NCBI RefSeq assembly: GCF_000382425.1
Contig: NZ_KB908306.1
Location: 1 to 64,000 of the forward strand
Direction: 5' to 3'
DNA length: 64,000 bases
From: Empedobacter brevis NBRC 14943 = ATCC 43319
Lineage (GTDB): Bacteria > Bacteroidota > Bacteroidia > Flavobacteriales > Weeksellaceae
Below the pieces are notes generated by a model. The model worked only from the letters and a program-made list of their open reading frames with translations, had not been told where the DNA came from and did no database searches. Below, one piece after another: positions 25,848 to 36,926 of the stretch. The stretch's first letter is position 1, and each line of letters begins with the position of its first letter. The position numbers and the translations under genes are program-made.

Positions 25848-28295
25848 ATGAGGTTAAACTCAACTAAGCTTTTACTTGTAGGAGCTTTTGCCTTAATGGC
25901 ATCATTATCTTTCGCCCAGGTTGTTGAACCAACAGATTCTACAAAGGTTGAACAGGACGAAAATGTATCTTTAAATGAAACATTAATTATTGGGAAAGGG
26001 GTGATCGATTTAGTAGAGGATCGTAAAACACCTGTTGCTGTATCGACAATTACTAAATCAACAATTGAAGATAAAGCGGTTGGAAATGTAGATTTTCCTG
26101 AAATTTTCACAACAACACCATCGGTATATGTTTCAGGTCAATCATCAGGATTTGGTGATTCTCAAATGTTTTTACGTGGATTTAGTAGTCAAAATACAGC
26201 TTACTTATTAAACGGACAGCCAATCAATGGAATGGAAGATGGTAACTTGTATTGGTCTAACTGGTCTGCTATGACGGAAGTTGCCAATGCAGTTCAGATT
26301 CAACGTGGATTAGGTTCTTCTAAATTAGCTATTTCTTCTGTAGGTGGTACTGTAAATATTGTAACAAAAGCTACAGATAAAAAACAAGGGGGATTTGTAA
26401 GGTACAATGTAGGTAATGATAGTTATATGAGCGCTACAGTATCTTATAATACAGGTATGAAAGGAAAATGGGGAGCATCTTTCTTGTTTAATCACTGGCA
26501 AGGTCACAGGTCGTTTGCTCAAGGAACTGATGGACGTGGACAGGCATATTTTGTATCTGTTGGATATAAACCAAATGATCGTCATAATATTAACTTTATG
26601 ATTTTTGGTGCGCCACAAGAACATGGACAGAATTACTCTACAAAAAGTGAGAAGCAATGGGCTGATGCAGAAAAGTATGGGTATGGTAAAAAATACAATA
26701 CAACCTATGGTTATTTCAATGGTAAAGGTGAAAATTTAAGAACAAATTTTTACCACAAACCAGTAGCTAATTTAAACTGGGATTGGAATATTAATGAGAA
26801 TTTAAACTTATCCACAGTGCTTTATGCTTCTACAGGAACAGGTGGAGGAACTTCAGGTGTTGGTAGAGCTACAAGTACTTTGAAAAATGGATTGATTGAT
26901 TTTGATTTAATTCAAAGTAATAATATGTTAGATCCAGATGGAATTGGAAATAATGGAGGAAAGGATATAAATGGAGTAAACAATGTTTCTAATGGAGCTA
27001 TCCGTACATCTGTAAATAACCATTTTTGGTATGGAGGTGTAACAAATTTAAACTTTGATACTAAAACTGGTTGGAACTTCAATTTAGGTGCGGATATCCG
27101 TTTTTATCAAGGTAATCATTTCCAACAAATGAACAAATTATTTGGATTAAATAGTTGGCAAGACTTTAATAAGATTGATGGAAAAAATAATCAAGCTGTA
27201 ATTGTTAATGAGACCTTTGGAACAAATCCTTGGTCTGCATTATTCAAATCTGCAGGAAAATCCCAAAGGACAGGTAGAGATTACAGTGAGGATATCAACT
27301 ATCAAGGTGGGTTTGGACAGGTAGAATATTCGAATGAGATTTTTACGGTATTTGCTCAAGGAGCAATATCAAATCAGTTTTATCAAAAATTTGATACATG
27401 GAATTACGGAGGTGTAGAAGCTTCTTCTAAGAAAGTAAATAAAACAGGATGGAATATTAAAGGAGGTTTATCATTTAATATTAATGAAGAAAATACGATT
27501 TTCGGTAATGCCGGAAGGTATTCTCGTCAGCCATTCCTTGATAATGTATTTGAATATAATAAAGTAGATTTACGTGAGCCAAATGTAGATAATGAAGAGA
27601 TTACAGGTTTTGAAGTAGGTTATAAATATGAAACAAGAAATTTAAGAGTTAACATTAATGCCTATCATACAAAATGGGGTAATCGTTTCTTAGGGATTTC
27701 AGGATCTGTTACACAACCAGATAATTCTACAAGACCAATATTTACTTCTTATACTGATATAGCTCAAATTCATAAGGGTGTTGAGATTGATTTTGATGCT
27801 AAGGTTTCTCAGGCATTCAGCTTATATGGTTTTGCTTCTTATGGTGATTGGAAATATGATGGAACTACACCATTTGAGTCTATGTATACTGATGATGATA
27901 CAATCTTCGAAAAAGGAAATGTTGATTTAACTGGAACTTATATTGGAGAAGCTGCTCAGTTTACATTTGGAATGGGAACGAAGGTTAATTTTACAAGAAA
28001 TCTATATTGGGATGTAGATTTTATGTATAACGCCCGTACTTATGGACAAGTAAATCCAGAAGATGTAGTTAAGAGTGCGTTAAAAGGAGAGGTTTATCAA
28101 GCTGAAAAAATTTCACCTTTCGCACGAGTTAATACTGGTTTGGCATATGAATTTAAATTTGGTAAGCAAAAAATCAAATTTAGAGGAAATGTTCGTAATT
28201 TATTTAACGAGCAATATGTAAGTAGAATTGATAGAAATGGCTACGGATATGCAGTAGGTAGAACTTGGAATGCAGGTGTTACTTATAATTTCTAA
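25848..28295 (+). CDS. TonB-dependent outer-membrane receptor (tandem copy 1)
   Basis: An 815-residue receptor. Signal peptide 1-23 (ending SLSFAQ), a TonB-box-like segment NETLIIGKG at ~44-52, then a plug domain (TPVAVSTITKSTIEDK ... DSQMFLRGFSSQNTAYLLNGQ ... RGLGSSKLAISSVGGTVNIVT) and a beta-barrel ending in an aromatic residue (TWNAGVTYNF). No carboxypeptidase-like N-terminal extension or STN domain is present, and no SusD partner follows, so it is more like a siderophore, vitamin or metal receptor than a glycan one. The substrate is unknown. A tandem paralogue lies 407 bases downstream. Confidence 0.93.
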   Translation: MRLNSTKLLLVGAFALMASLSFAQVVEPTDSTKVEQDENVSLNETLIIGKGVIDLVEDRKTPVAVSTITKSTIEDKAVGNVDFPEIFTTTPSVYVSGQSSGFGDSQMFLRGFSSQNTAYLLNGQPINGMEDGNLYWSNWSAMTEVANAVQIQRGLGSSKLAISSVGGTVNIVTKATDKKQGGFVRYNVGNDSYMSATVSYNTGMKGKWGASFLFNHWQGHRSFAQGTDGRGQAYFVSVGYKPNDRHNINFMIFGAPQEHGQNYSTKSEKQWADAEKYGYGKKYNTTYGYFNGKGENLRTNFYHKPVANLNWDWNINENLNLSTVLYASTGTGGGTSGVGRATSTLKNGLIDFDLIQSNNMLDPDGIGNNGGKDINGVNNVSNGAIRTSVNNHFWYGGVTNLNFDTKTGWNFNLGADIRFYQGNHFQQMNKLFGLNSWQDFNKIDGKNNQAVIVNETFGTNPWSALFKSAGKSQRTGRDYSEDINYQGGFGQVEYSNEIFTVFAQGAISNQFYQKFDTWNYGGVEASSKKVNKTGWNIKGGLSFNINEENTIFGNAGRYSRQPFLDNVFEYNKVDLREPNVDNEEITGFEVGYKYETRNLRVNINAYHTKWGNRFLGISGSVTQPDNSTRPIFTSYTDIAQIHKGVEIDFDAKVSQAFSLYGFASYGDWKYDGTTPFESMYTDDDTIFEKGNVDLTGTYIGEAAQFTFGMGTKVNFTRNLYWDVDFMYNARTYGQVNPEDVVKSALKGEVYQAEKISPFARVNTGLAYEFKFGKQKIKFRGNVRNLFNEQYVSRIDRNGYGYAVGRTWNAGVTYNF

Positions 28296-28702
28296 GTAAT
28301 ATAAATATAATTTAAAAAGGCGAACTTTAAAGTTTGCCTTTTTGTTTATTATCAATCACTTGTCTCGGCTGAATAAAATAGATGAAATTAATTTAAATTA
28401 ATTCTAAATAAATTTATTTTAAGAATAATTATTCAATTATTATTGCATTAATATTCGTTTTTAAGTATTTAACGATTTTTGAAGAAATAAAAAAATATAG
28501 GATTAATGCTTTTAAGTTAAAAATATAATAATTTTTTTACATTAAAATTAGCATACTAATAGAATTTAAGGTTAATTATGAGTCGTTTTTTAAAGTGGTT
28601 TTTTGTATAATAATTATACCGAATTAACACAACATTTATAATGGTTTTAACAGATTTACACCTCAACTTTGCAGCGGTAAACATTTAAAACTATTTCATA
28701 AG
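28296..28702. other. Gap between the two receptor genes
   Basis: Contains the terminator of copy 1, then AT-rich DNA. CAACTTTG at about 28664-28671 is a possible -7 element of copy 2. It shows no gene. Confidence 0.5.
28314..28345 (+). terminator. Terminator after receptor copy 1
   Basis: Stem AAAAAGGCGAACTTT / AAAGTTTGCCTTTTT with one G-T pair, ending in T-rich sequence. Confidence 0.88.
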
Positions 28703-31210
28703 ATGAGGTTAAACTCAACTAAGCTTTTACTTGTAGGAGCTTTTGCCTTAATGGCATCATTATCTTTCGCTCAGGTTGTTGAACCAACAGATTCTACAAA
28801 GGTTGGACAGGACGAAAACGTATCTTTAAATGAAACATTAATCATTGGAAAAGGGGTGATTGATGTATCGGAAAATCGTAAAACACCAGTTGCTTCTACT
28901 GTAATTACAAGAGAGCAAATCCTTGATAAAGGTGTAGGGAATGTAGAGTTTCCGGAATTATTAAAAAATTCACCATCTATTTATATTGCAGATCAAGCTT
29001 CAGGTTTTGGTGATGCTAAAATGTATATGAGAGGTTTTGATCAATCGAATACTGCGTTCTTATTGAATGGACAACCAATCAATGGAATGGATAACGGTAG
29101 TTTGTATTGGTCAAATTGGCAATCAGTTTCTGATATTGCAAATGTAATTGACGCTCAACGTGGTTTAGGGTCATCTAAATTAGCAATTTCATCAGTTGGT
29201 GGTACTGTGAATATTGTTACAAAAGCAACAGACAAAAAAGAAGGTGGTTTTGTGCGTTATTTAGCAGGAAATGATTCCTACCAAAAACAAACTATTGGTT
29301 ACAATACAGGTATGAAAGGTAAATGGGGTGCATCTTTTATGTTTGATAATTGGTCTGCACACAGAAGTTTTGCTCGTGGTACAGAAGGGAAAGGACAGTC
29401 TTACTTTGTTTCTGTTGGATACAAGCCAAATGAACATCATACTTTTAACTTTATGATTTTTGGAGCACCTCAACAACATGACCAGAATTTTTCTAAACCA
29501 ATGGAGTCTAAACGTGATAAAAATGGTGTTGTTACTACACCAGGTTATGATATCACAGGCCGTAAAGGGAATTCTAATTATGGATTCTACAATGGAGAAT
29601 CAATGTCTGCTCGTACGAATTATTACCACAAACCAGTTGCTAACTTAAACTGGGATTGGGCAATTAATGATAAAATGTCATTGTCTACAGTTGTTTATGC
29701 TTCTACCGGAACAGGAGGAGGTGTAGGTGTTTCTGGAAATGGTATTGGTTATACTCCTGGAGGAGGTTATACTAGTAATGGAGAGATTAACTGGGCAAAT
29801 GTTTATGCAAATAACGCAACTTTAAAAGATGGAATTTCTGACGGATATAGAAATGGTACTGTTTTAGCGTCATCTGTTAACAATCATTTTTGGTACGGAG
29901 GTGTTTCTAACTTTACTTACGATACAAAAAAAGGATTGACATTTAATGCAGGTACAGATATTCGTTTTTACACAGGTGAACATTATCAACAGCTTAATGA
30001 TTTATTAGGAGCTAGAGTCCGTACAGATGTAAGAAATGCTAATGTTAGTAGACCAGCTGGATATGAGGTTACAAAAACATTTAGTGCAGATCCATGGAAT
30101 TCTCTGTTCAATAAAGCAAAAAGAAGTGAGAGAATTGGTTTTGATAATTCAGAACGTATTAATTACCAAGGTTTCTTTGGTCAAGCAGAATATTCGAATG
30201 AATTATTCTCAGTGTTTTTTCAAGGAGCATTATCTTGGCAAGAATATGAAAAATATGATAACTGGAATTATACAGCAGAAAGAGCTGAGAAGGAAGGGAT
30301 TAAATTCAAAAATGGAAAAGCTTATTCTGGTGAACATACTCAAATAGGATACAACTTAAAAGCTGGAGCTTCATTAAATATAAACAAAGAAAATAGTGTT
30401 TTTGTTAATGTAGGTAAATATTCTCGTCAACCATATTTGAATAATATTTTTGTTCGTAACACAGTTAATTATATTGACACAGGAATTAATAATGAAATTT
30501 TACAAAGTGTAGAAGCTGGTTACCGTTACAAATCTCGCACATTAAGAGTGAACGTAAATGCATATTATACAGAATGGGATAACCGTTCGATGACTTATAA
30601 TGGCCAAGATTTTAAAGATGGAAATGGAAATCCACATTCAAATGTACGTTTTATCGCAACTGGATTATCTGAAGTTCACAAGGGGATAGAAGCTGATTTC
30701 GAAGCTAAAGTAACACGTGATTGGACAATTACTGGATATGCTTCTACAGGAGATTGGATGTACAAAGGGAAATATAATTTCCAAGTACAAGATACAGACA
30801 CACAGGATTTACTTCCAGGGTTTGAAGGTAAAGAGAGTTCGTTAGATGCTCATGTAGGTAATGCTGCTCAATTTACTTTTGGTATGGGAACAAGAGTAAA
30901 TGTCACAAAAGGATTGTCTTTTGATACGAACTTTAACTATTATGCTCGTTTATATGAAAATGTGGACTTGGTTGATGCTGTAAAAGCAGCAACAGAAGGG
31001 AAAGAATATGTAAATGTTCCAATTCGCCCATTCGCAACTGTTGATTTAGGGATGTCGTATAAATTTAAAATTACAAATAGTCAATCAATTAAATTTAGAG
31101 GAAACGTTAACAACTTGTTCAATGATCAATACATTTCTCGTAAAGACAACTACGGTTATTTCTGGGGGAACGGTAGAACTTGGAATGCAGGTGTAACTTA
31201 CAATTTCTAA
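28703..31210 (+). CDS. TonB-dependent outer-membrane receptor (tandem copy 2)
   Basis: An 835-residue receptor sharing the whole plan of the preceding gene: the same signal peptide and TonB-box region (residues 1-~54 nearly identical, also at DNA level), plug motifs DAKMYMRGFDQSNTAFLLNGQ and RGLGSSKLAISSVGG, and the barrel end TWNAGVTYNF. The remaining plug and barrel have diverged clearly, with different insertions in the loops (for example around residues 275-300 and 345-370). This suggests a different ligand. It has its own putative promoter and terminator. Confidence 0.93.
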   Translation: MRLNSTKLLLVGAFALMASLSFAQVVEPTDSTKVGQDENVSLNETLIIGKGVIDVSENRKTPVASTVITREQILDKGVGNVEFPELLKNSPSIYIADQASGFGDAKMYMRGFDQSNTAFLLNGQPINGMDNGSLYWSNWQSVSDIANVIDAQRGLGSSKLAISSVGGTVNIVTKATDKKEGGFVRYLAGNDSYQKQTIGYNTGMKGKWGASFMFDNWSAHRSFARGTEGKGQSYFVSVGYKPNEHHTFNFMIFGAPQQHDQNFSKPMESKRDKNGVVTTPGYDITGRKGNSNYGFYNGESMSARTNYYHKPVANLNWDWAINDKMSLSTVVYASTGTGGGVGVSGNGIGYTPGGGYTSNGEINWANVYANNATLKDGISDGYRNGTVLASSVNNHFWYGGVSNFTYDTKKGLTFNAGTDIRFYTGEHYQQLNDLLGARVRTDVRNANVSRPAGYEVTKTFSADPWNSLFNKAKRSERIGFDNSERINYQGFFGQAEYSNELFSVFFQGALSWQEYEKYDNWNYTAERAEKEGIKFKNGKAYSGEHTQIGYNLKAGASLNINKENSVFVNVGKYSRQPYLNNIFVRNTVNYIDTGINNEILQSVEAGYRYKSRTLRVNVNAYYTEWDNRSMTYNGQDFKDGNGNPHSNVRFIATGLSEVHKGIEADFEAKVTRDWTITGYASTGDWMYKGKYNFQVQDTDTQDLLPGFEGKESSLDAHVGNAAQFTFGMGTRVNVTKGLSFDTNFNYYARLYENVDLVDAVKAATEGKEYVNVPIRPFATVDLGMSYKFKITNSQSIKFRGNVNNLFNDQYISRKDNYGYFWGNGRTWNAGVTYNF

Positions 31211-31231
31211 GATAAAATTTTATAAAGAATT

Positions 31232-31264
31232 AAAGACGAACTTTTATAGTTCGTCTTTTTTTTG
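31232..31264 (+). terminator. Terminator after receptor copy 2
   Basis: Arms AAAGACGAAC / GTTCGTCTTT with a seven-base loop and a run of T. Confidence 0.88.
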
Positions 31265-31292
31265 TTTTTACCTTTGATAAAATTTATACAAA

Positions 31293-32871
<1,579 letters not shown>

Positions 32872-32877
32872 ATTTTT

Positions 32878-33243
32878 ATGAGCATTAGTTACGATTTCGG
32901 TAAAGAAGCGGAGGATTTTGCTGTTGAGTACCTGCTTAAAGAAGGGTATACAATTCTTGTGCGAAATTACTTCTATAGAAAAGCCGAAGTGGATATTATT
33001 GCTCAATTAGAAAATGAAATTATTATTGTAGAAGTTAAAGCGAGAACGTCAAATTATATTTCAGAACCGGAAGCGGCTGTTAATGCTAAGAAAAAGAAAT
33101 TGTTAATTCTTGCAGCGGATGATTTTATTCAGAAAAATAATTTTATTTGTGAAGCAAGATTTGATATTTTAGCACTTTTAAAAACACAACAATCTTGGAG
33201 CGTTAATCATATCAAAAATGCATTTAATGCTTCAGAAATTTAA
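32878..33243 (+). CDS. YraN/UPF0102 family putative nuclease
   Basis: A 121-residue protein with the UPF0102 pattern: GKEAEDFAVEYLLKEGYTIL, NYFYRKAEVDIIAQ and IIIVEVKARTS, i.e. the E...D...ExK catalytic set of Holliday-resolvase-like nucleases. The function of the family remains unproven. It is inside the ldcA-upp-yraN-dedA run. Confidence 0.9.
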   Translation: MSISYDFGKEAEDFAVEYLLKEGYTILVRNYFYRKAEVDIIAQLENEIIIVEVKARTSNYISEPEAAVNAKKKKLLILAADDFIQKNNFICEARFDILALLKTQQSWSVNHIKNAFNASEI

Positions 33244-33264
33244 TCAACTTTTATGGAAGTACTC

Positions 33265-33924
33265 ATGAGTCTTTTTGACTTTATTATGCATATTGACCAG
33301 CATTTATCAGAATTTGTAAATGAATATGGTTTATGGATTTATGCTATTTTATTTTTAATCATTTTTGTGGAGACCGGTGTGGTTGTTATGCCTTTTTTAC
33401 CAGGAGATTCTTTGCTGTTTGCAGCCGGAATGTTAGCAGCTCAGGAAACAAATAATCTCAATGTATGGATTCTTATTGCTATTCTTTTAGTCGCAGCAAT
33501 CCTGGGTGACACCTTAAATTATTCGATTGGACGGAAAGTTGGTTATAGAGCAACTAAAATTAAAATTTTTGGGAAAAACTTTGTAAAGGAAGAACATTTG
33601 AATAAAACGCATGAGTTTTATGAAAAATACGGTTCAAAAACAATTGTCATTGCACGTTTTGTACCTATTGTAAGAACTTTAGCACCTTTTGTAGCAGGAA
33701 TAGGAAGAATGGGCTATTCTGTTTTTCTTACCTATAATGTAGTTGGAGCGGTTCTATGGGTTGTTGGCTTAACACTTGTCGGCTATTTCTTAGGAAATAT
33801 CGAATGGGTTCAAAATAATTTCTCTAAAATTATCCTATTAATTACTGTGCTTTCTATTCTTCCAATTATAATAGAAGTTTTAAAAGAAAAGTTCGGAAAA
33901 AAAACAATAGCTGAACAAGAATAA
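33265..33924 (+). CDS. DedA-family membrane protein (tandem copy 1)
   Basis: A 219-residue inner-membrane protein of the DedA/SNARE-associated family, with FVETGVVVMPFLPGDSLLFAAG, LGDTLNYSIGRKVG and ARFVPIVRTLAPFVAGIGRMGY, which include the conserved acidic residue and the two arginines. The family is linked to lipid scrambling (undecaprenyl phosphate or phospholipid) and envelope homeostasis. ATG at 33265 is chosen because it aligns with the start of the neighbouring paralogue; an ATG at 33253 is also in frame. Confidence 0.92.
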   Translation: MSLFDFIMHIDQHLSEFVNEYGLWIYAILFLIIFVETGVVVMPFLPGDSLLFAAGMLAAQETNNLNVWILIAILLVAAILGDTLNYSIGRKVGYRATKIKIFGKNFVKEEHLNKTHEFYEKYGSKTIVIARFVPIVRTLAPFVAGIGRMGYSVFLTYNVVGAVLWVVGLTLVGYFLGNIEWVQNNFSKIILLITVLSILPIIIEVLKEKFGKKTIAEQE

Positions 33925-33936
33925 AAAAACAATGTA

Positions 33937-33961
33937 ACTCGACTTCGGTCGAGTTTTTTTA
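33937..33961 (+). terminator. Terminator between the two dedA genes
   Basis: Stem AACTCGAC / GTCGAGTT closed by a TTCG tetraloop, with seven T after it. Confidence 0.92.
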
Positions 33962-33973
33962 TACATTTATTTG

Positions 33974-34612
33974 ATGGAAATTTTAGATTATATACTTCAT
34001 ATAGACAAGTATTTAGAAACAATTCTAAACGATTATCAAAATTGGTTTTATCTGATTTTATTTTTATTGATTTTTATCGAAACAGGTTTAGTTGTCATGC
34101 CTTTTTTACCGGGAGATTCGTTGTTATTTGCAGCCGGAATGCTTGCAGCTGCGTTTCCAGAGCAACTGAATATTTATATTGTGCTGGGGTTATTATGGGT
34201 AGCTGCAGTTGCAGGCGATACGGTGAATTATACAATAGGTAAAATACTAGGCATAAAATTGGTCACAGTTACGCTTTTTGGGAAAAGAATTATTAAAGAT
34301 ACTGCTATTCAAAAGACGGAAGATTTTTTTACGAAATATGGTTCAAAAACAATTGTCATAGCTCGCTTTGTACCTATTGTAAGAACTTTGGCTCCTTTCG
34401 TGGCAGGAATTTCAAAAATGCATTATGGCACATTTATTCAATATAATGTCATTGGAGGTACAATTTGGGTGGTTGGCATTACGTTGTCAGGATATTTTTT
34501 GGGAACTGTTCCGCTGATTAAAAACAATTTTGAGATTGCGGTCATGGCCATTGTTTTATTCTCATTATTTCCGATTGTGATTGAGTTGATAAAAGAAAAA
34601 CGTAAGAAATAA
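33974..34612 (+). CDS. DedA-family membrane protein (tandem copy 2)
   Basis: A 212-residue paralogue of the preceding gene with the same motifs (FIETGLVVMPFLPGDSLLFAAG, AGDTVNYTIGKILG, ARFVPIVRTLAPFVAGISKMHY). Its N-terminus MEILDYILHIDKYL aligns with MSLFDFIMHIDQHL of copy 1, which settles both starts; the codon just before (TTG at 33971) is not needed. The strong terminator upstream means it has its own promoter. The pair arose by tandem duplication. Confidence 0.92.
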   Translation: MEILDYILHIDKYLETILNDYQNWFYLILFLLIFIETGLVVMPFLPGDSLLFAAGMLAAAFPEQLNIYIVLGLLWVAAVAGDTVNYTIGKILGIKLVTVTLFGKRIIKDTAIQKTEDFFTKYGSKTIVIARFVPIVRTLAPFVAGISKMHYGTFIQYNVIGGTIWVVGITLSGYFLGTVPLIKNNFEIAVMAIVLFSLFPIVIELIKEKRKK

Positions 34613-34650
34613 TTTTGTATCTTTTAAATCATTAAATGAATAATCAATAT

Positions 34651-35172
34651 ATGAAACAGTATTTTCTATTTTTCGCCCTATTTTTTTCTTTTATTGTAAA
34701 TGCACAAGATGGTTATCCAGTACCTCCAAAATCAGCCAATCGATTATTTTATATTCAGCATAATGAAAATAAAAATACATTTGTTTATGATGCTGTTTTT
34801 TCTTCAAAAGACATATTAGAAACCAATAACCCGGTTGATATTTACCGGATTTTGTACGCTGAGAACGGAGAAAAGAAACCTCTTTCGGCAATTCAGAAAA
34901 AATTAGCTTACGGATTGGATATTGAAAAAATAGAGAAGAATGTTTATCACTTAACTTTAGTCTCTTATCCGAAACAAAAACTTATACTAAAGCTTGATGC
35001 ACATAAAAATCCAATTGTTGAAACAACTGTGAACAACAAGTTGATAACTCTAAATCGCGTATTTCTAAAGCAAAAAAAAGGGACAACAGGAATTTCAGTT
35101 AAGCTTGATTACATTTTATTTTACGGAAAAGATAAAAACGGGAAATCAATACATGAGAAAATTGTTCTCTGA
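34651..35172 (+). CDS. DUF4833 secreted protein
   Basis: About 173 residues from ATG at 34651; an ATG at 34636 would add five residues before the signal peptide. The signal peptide ends near FIVNAQ, and the mature protein begins DGYPVPPKSANRLFYIQHNENKNTFVYDA, the DUF4833 signature. The fold is predicted beta-rich; the function is unknown, and family members are confined largely to Bacteroidota. It lies 39 bases after the second dedA and 45 before the GNAT-like gene, all on the same strand. Confidence 0.78.
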   Translation: MKQYFLFFALFFSFIVNAQDGYPVPPKSANRLFYIQHNENKNTFVYDAVFSSKDILETNNPVDIYRILYAENGEKKPLSAIQKKLAYGLDIEKIEKNVYHLTLVSYPKQKLILKLDAHKNPIVETTVNNKLITLNRVFLKQKKGTTGISVKLDYILFYGKDKNGKSIHEKIVL

Positions 35173-35216
35173 AAAAATCTTCATAAATTAGAATTTTATA
35201 AGTCAATCTAAATTAT

Positions 35217-36338
35217 ATGATCGAAATAAAAGAGGTGAAATCGTCAAAAGAAATGAAAAAATTTGTCGATTTACCTTTTGAAGTGTACAAAGACAATCCG
35301 TATTGGGTGCCCTCGTTAAAAAAAGATGAATTGGCTGGTTTTGATTGTAATAATACAATTTTTAAAACAGTAGAAGCCAAGTTTTTTTTAGCTTACAAGG
35401 GAGATGAAGTCGTAGGTCGCATTGTGTCTATTATCAACTGGACAGAAGTTAAAGAGCTTTGTAAATCAAAAATCCGTTTTGGATGGTTGGTTTTTAAAGA
35501 TGATATTAACATTTTGAAAGCTTTATTAACAGCTGTTGAAAACATAGCGATAGAAAAGAAACTAAGTTATATAGAAGGGCCAATGGGGTTTTCGAATATG
35601 GATAAAGCCGGTTTATTAACAGAAGGTTTTGATAAAATTGCGACTTTAATCGGTTTATACAATTATGAGTATTACCCAAAATATTTGCAACAATTAGGGT
35701 ACGAGCCAAAAGCTGAATGGTTAGAGTACTTTATTGACATAGAAAATTTGAGTTCTGTAAAGCAAATGGATAAGTTGTGTGAAATGCTGAAAAAAAGGTA
35801 TGAGATAGAGACTTATAAGTTCAAAACAATTGATGAGATGTTGCCTTATGTGGATGAAATGTTCGATCTGTTAAATGTGACATATGCTGAGTTACAAAGT
35901 TTCGTGCCAATCGAAAAATTTCAGGTAGAGCACTATAAAAAGAAATATTTAAAATTTATTCATCCCGATTTTATCTCATGTGTGAAAGATAAGAATAACA
36001 AAATGATTGCGTTTGCGATTACAATGCCTTCTTTTTCGAAAGCTTTTCAAAAAACGAAAGGAAAATTATTTCCATTTGGCTGGTGGCACTTGATGCAGGC
36101 ACAAAAAAAGAACGATCATGTCGAGTTTTATTTAATTGGAATTGATCCTCAATATCAAAATAAAGGTGTAAATGCTTTAATTTTTAAGGAACTTTACGAC
36201 CGTTTTACAGCGAGAGGAATCAAAACATTGGAAACAAATCCTTTGCTTGAGGAAAATATGAAGGTTCAGCAATTATGGAAGAACTTTGATCCAATTGTTC
36301 ACAAACGAAGAAAAACATTTTATAAAAATATAGACTAA
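35217..36338 (+). CDS. GNAT-fold protein (YghO-like)
   Basis: A 373-residue cytoplasmic protein. The N-terminal part (FVDLPFEVYKDNPYWVPSLKKDE, AKFFLAYKGDEVVGRIVSIIN, YIEGPMGFSNMDKAGLLTEGFD) and the C-terminal part with FYLIGIDPQYQNKGVNALIFKELYDRF and TNPLLEENMKVQQLWKNF match a double-GNAT family related to E. coli YghO. The acetyl-CoA motif (Q-x-x-x-K-G) is in the second half. Substrate unknown. Last gene before a shared terminator. Confidence 0.8.
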   Translation: MIEIKEVKSSKEMKKFVDLPFEVYKDNPYWVPSLKKDELAGFDCNNTIFKTVEAKFFLAYKGDEVVGRIVSIINWTEVKELCKSKIRFGWLVFKDDINILKALLTAVENIAIEKKLSYIEGPMGFSNMDKAGLLTEGFDKIATLIGLYNYEYYPKYLQQLGYEPKAEWLEYFIDIENLSSVKQMDKLCEMLKKRYEIETYKFKTIDEMLPYVDEMFDLLNVTYAELQSFVPIEKFQVEHYKKKYLKFIHPDFISCVKDKNNKMIAFAITMPSFSKAFQKTKGKLFPFGWWHLMQAQKKNDHVEFYLIGIDPQYQNKGVNALIFKELYDRFTARGIKTLETNPLLEENMKVQQLWKNFDPIVHKRRKTFYKNID

Positions 36339-36340
36339 AA

Positions 36341-36370
36341 AAAAGGTTAGGAGTAAATCCTAACCTTTTT
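36341..36370. terminator. Bidirectional terminator between the GNAT gene and csbD
   Basis: Arms AAAAGGTTAGGA / TCCTAACCTTTT with a short loop and A/T runs on either side. Confidence 0.88.
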
Positions 36371-36388
36371 CATTGAAAAAAGAGTTGA

Positions 36389-36583
36389 TTAATCCTCTTT
36401 CCAATCTTTGATTGTTTTTTCAATTTCTTCTCTTGTTTTTCCGGTTTTTTCCTGAATCTTTCCTACAATTTCATCGTATTTACCTTCAGCATAAACTTTG
36501 TCGTCATCAAACCAATCTCCATACTGTTGTTTCACAGCTCCTTTAATACGATTCCATTTTCCTTCTAATTCTAATTTGTCCAT
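36389..36583 (-). CDS. CsbD-family stress protein
   Basis: A 64-residue, charged, helical protein: MDKLELEGKWNRIKGAVKQ followed by DDKVYAEGKYDEIVGKIQEKTG, the CsbD repeat-like pattern. Family members are induced by general stress; the molecular role is unknown. It converges on the GNAT gene. Confidence 0.9.
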   Translation of the reverse strand: MDKLELEGKWNRIKGAVKQQYGDWFDDDKVYAEGKYDEIVGKIQEKTGKTREEIEKTIKDWKED

Positions 36584-36691
36584 AATTGTTTTTTTTAAAA
36601 TTGTTTAGTATTATGATTTATGAGGAGCAAATATTAAACCGTAGAATATTAATAAGTTATAAATTAATGTTAAATAACCTATGAAAATGTT

Positions 36692-36805
36692 TTAAAAGAG
36701 CACGAAGTAAATCAATAAAATAATGATAACGACGACGACAATAAATTCAAAAACAGGAATATTTCTACCTCCTGATTTTAGATTTCTTTTCTTTTTAGAA
36801 TACAT
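36692..36805 (-). CDS. 37-residue single-pass membrane peptide
   Basis: A small gene found by reading the gap between csbD and tRNA-Leu. It encodes MYSKKKRNLKSGGRNIPVFE followed by a hydrophobic helix of about 15 residues rich in Val/Ile/Leu and ending IYFVLF-stop. The composition (a basic N-terminus, one clean transmembrane helix, immediate stop) and an ATG start argue for a real small protein, probably oriented with its N-terminus in the cytoplasm. No family is recognised with confidence. Expression is unproven. Confidence 0.5.
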   Translation of the reverse strand: MYSKKKRNLKSGGRNIPVFEFIVVVVIIILLIYFVLF

Positions 36806-36886
36806 ACCAAACCAACCTTTATAACCAAATAATAACCTAATTTAATGAAAATTATTGCAATTTGTATAAAACAATAAGCCATAAAA

Positions 36887-36922
36887 AAAGGATTTGAAAA
36901 CAAAATGTTTTCAAATCCTTTA
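36887..36922 (-). terminator. Terminator after tRNA-Leu
   Basis: Arms AAAGGATTTGAAAAC / complement with a short loop. On the minus strand it follows the tRNA 3' end by five bases and ends in a T-run. Confidence 0.85.
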
Positions 36923-36926
36923 CTTG

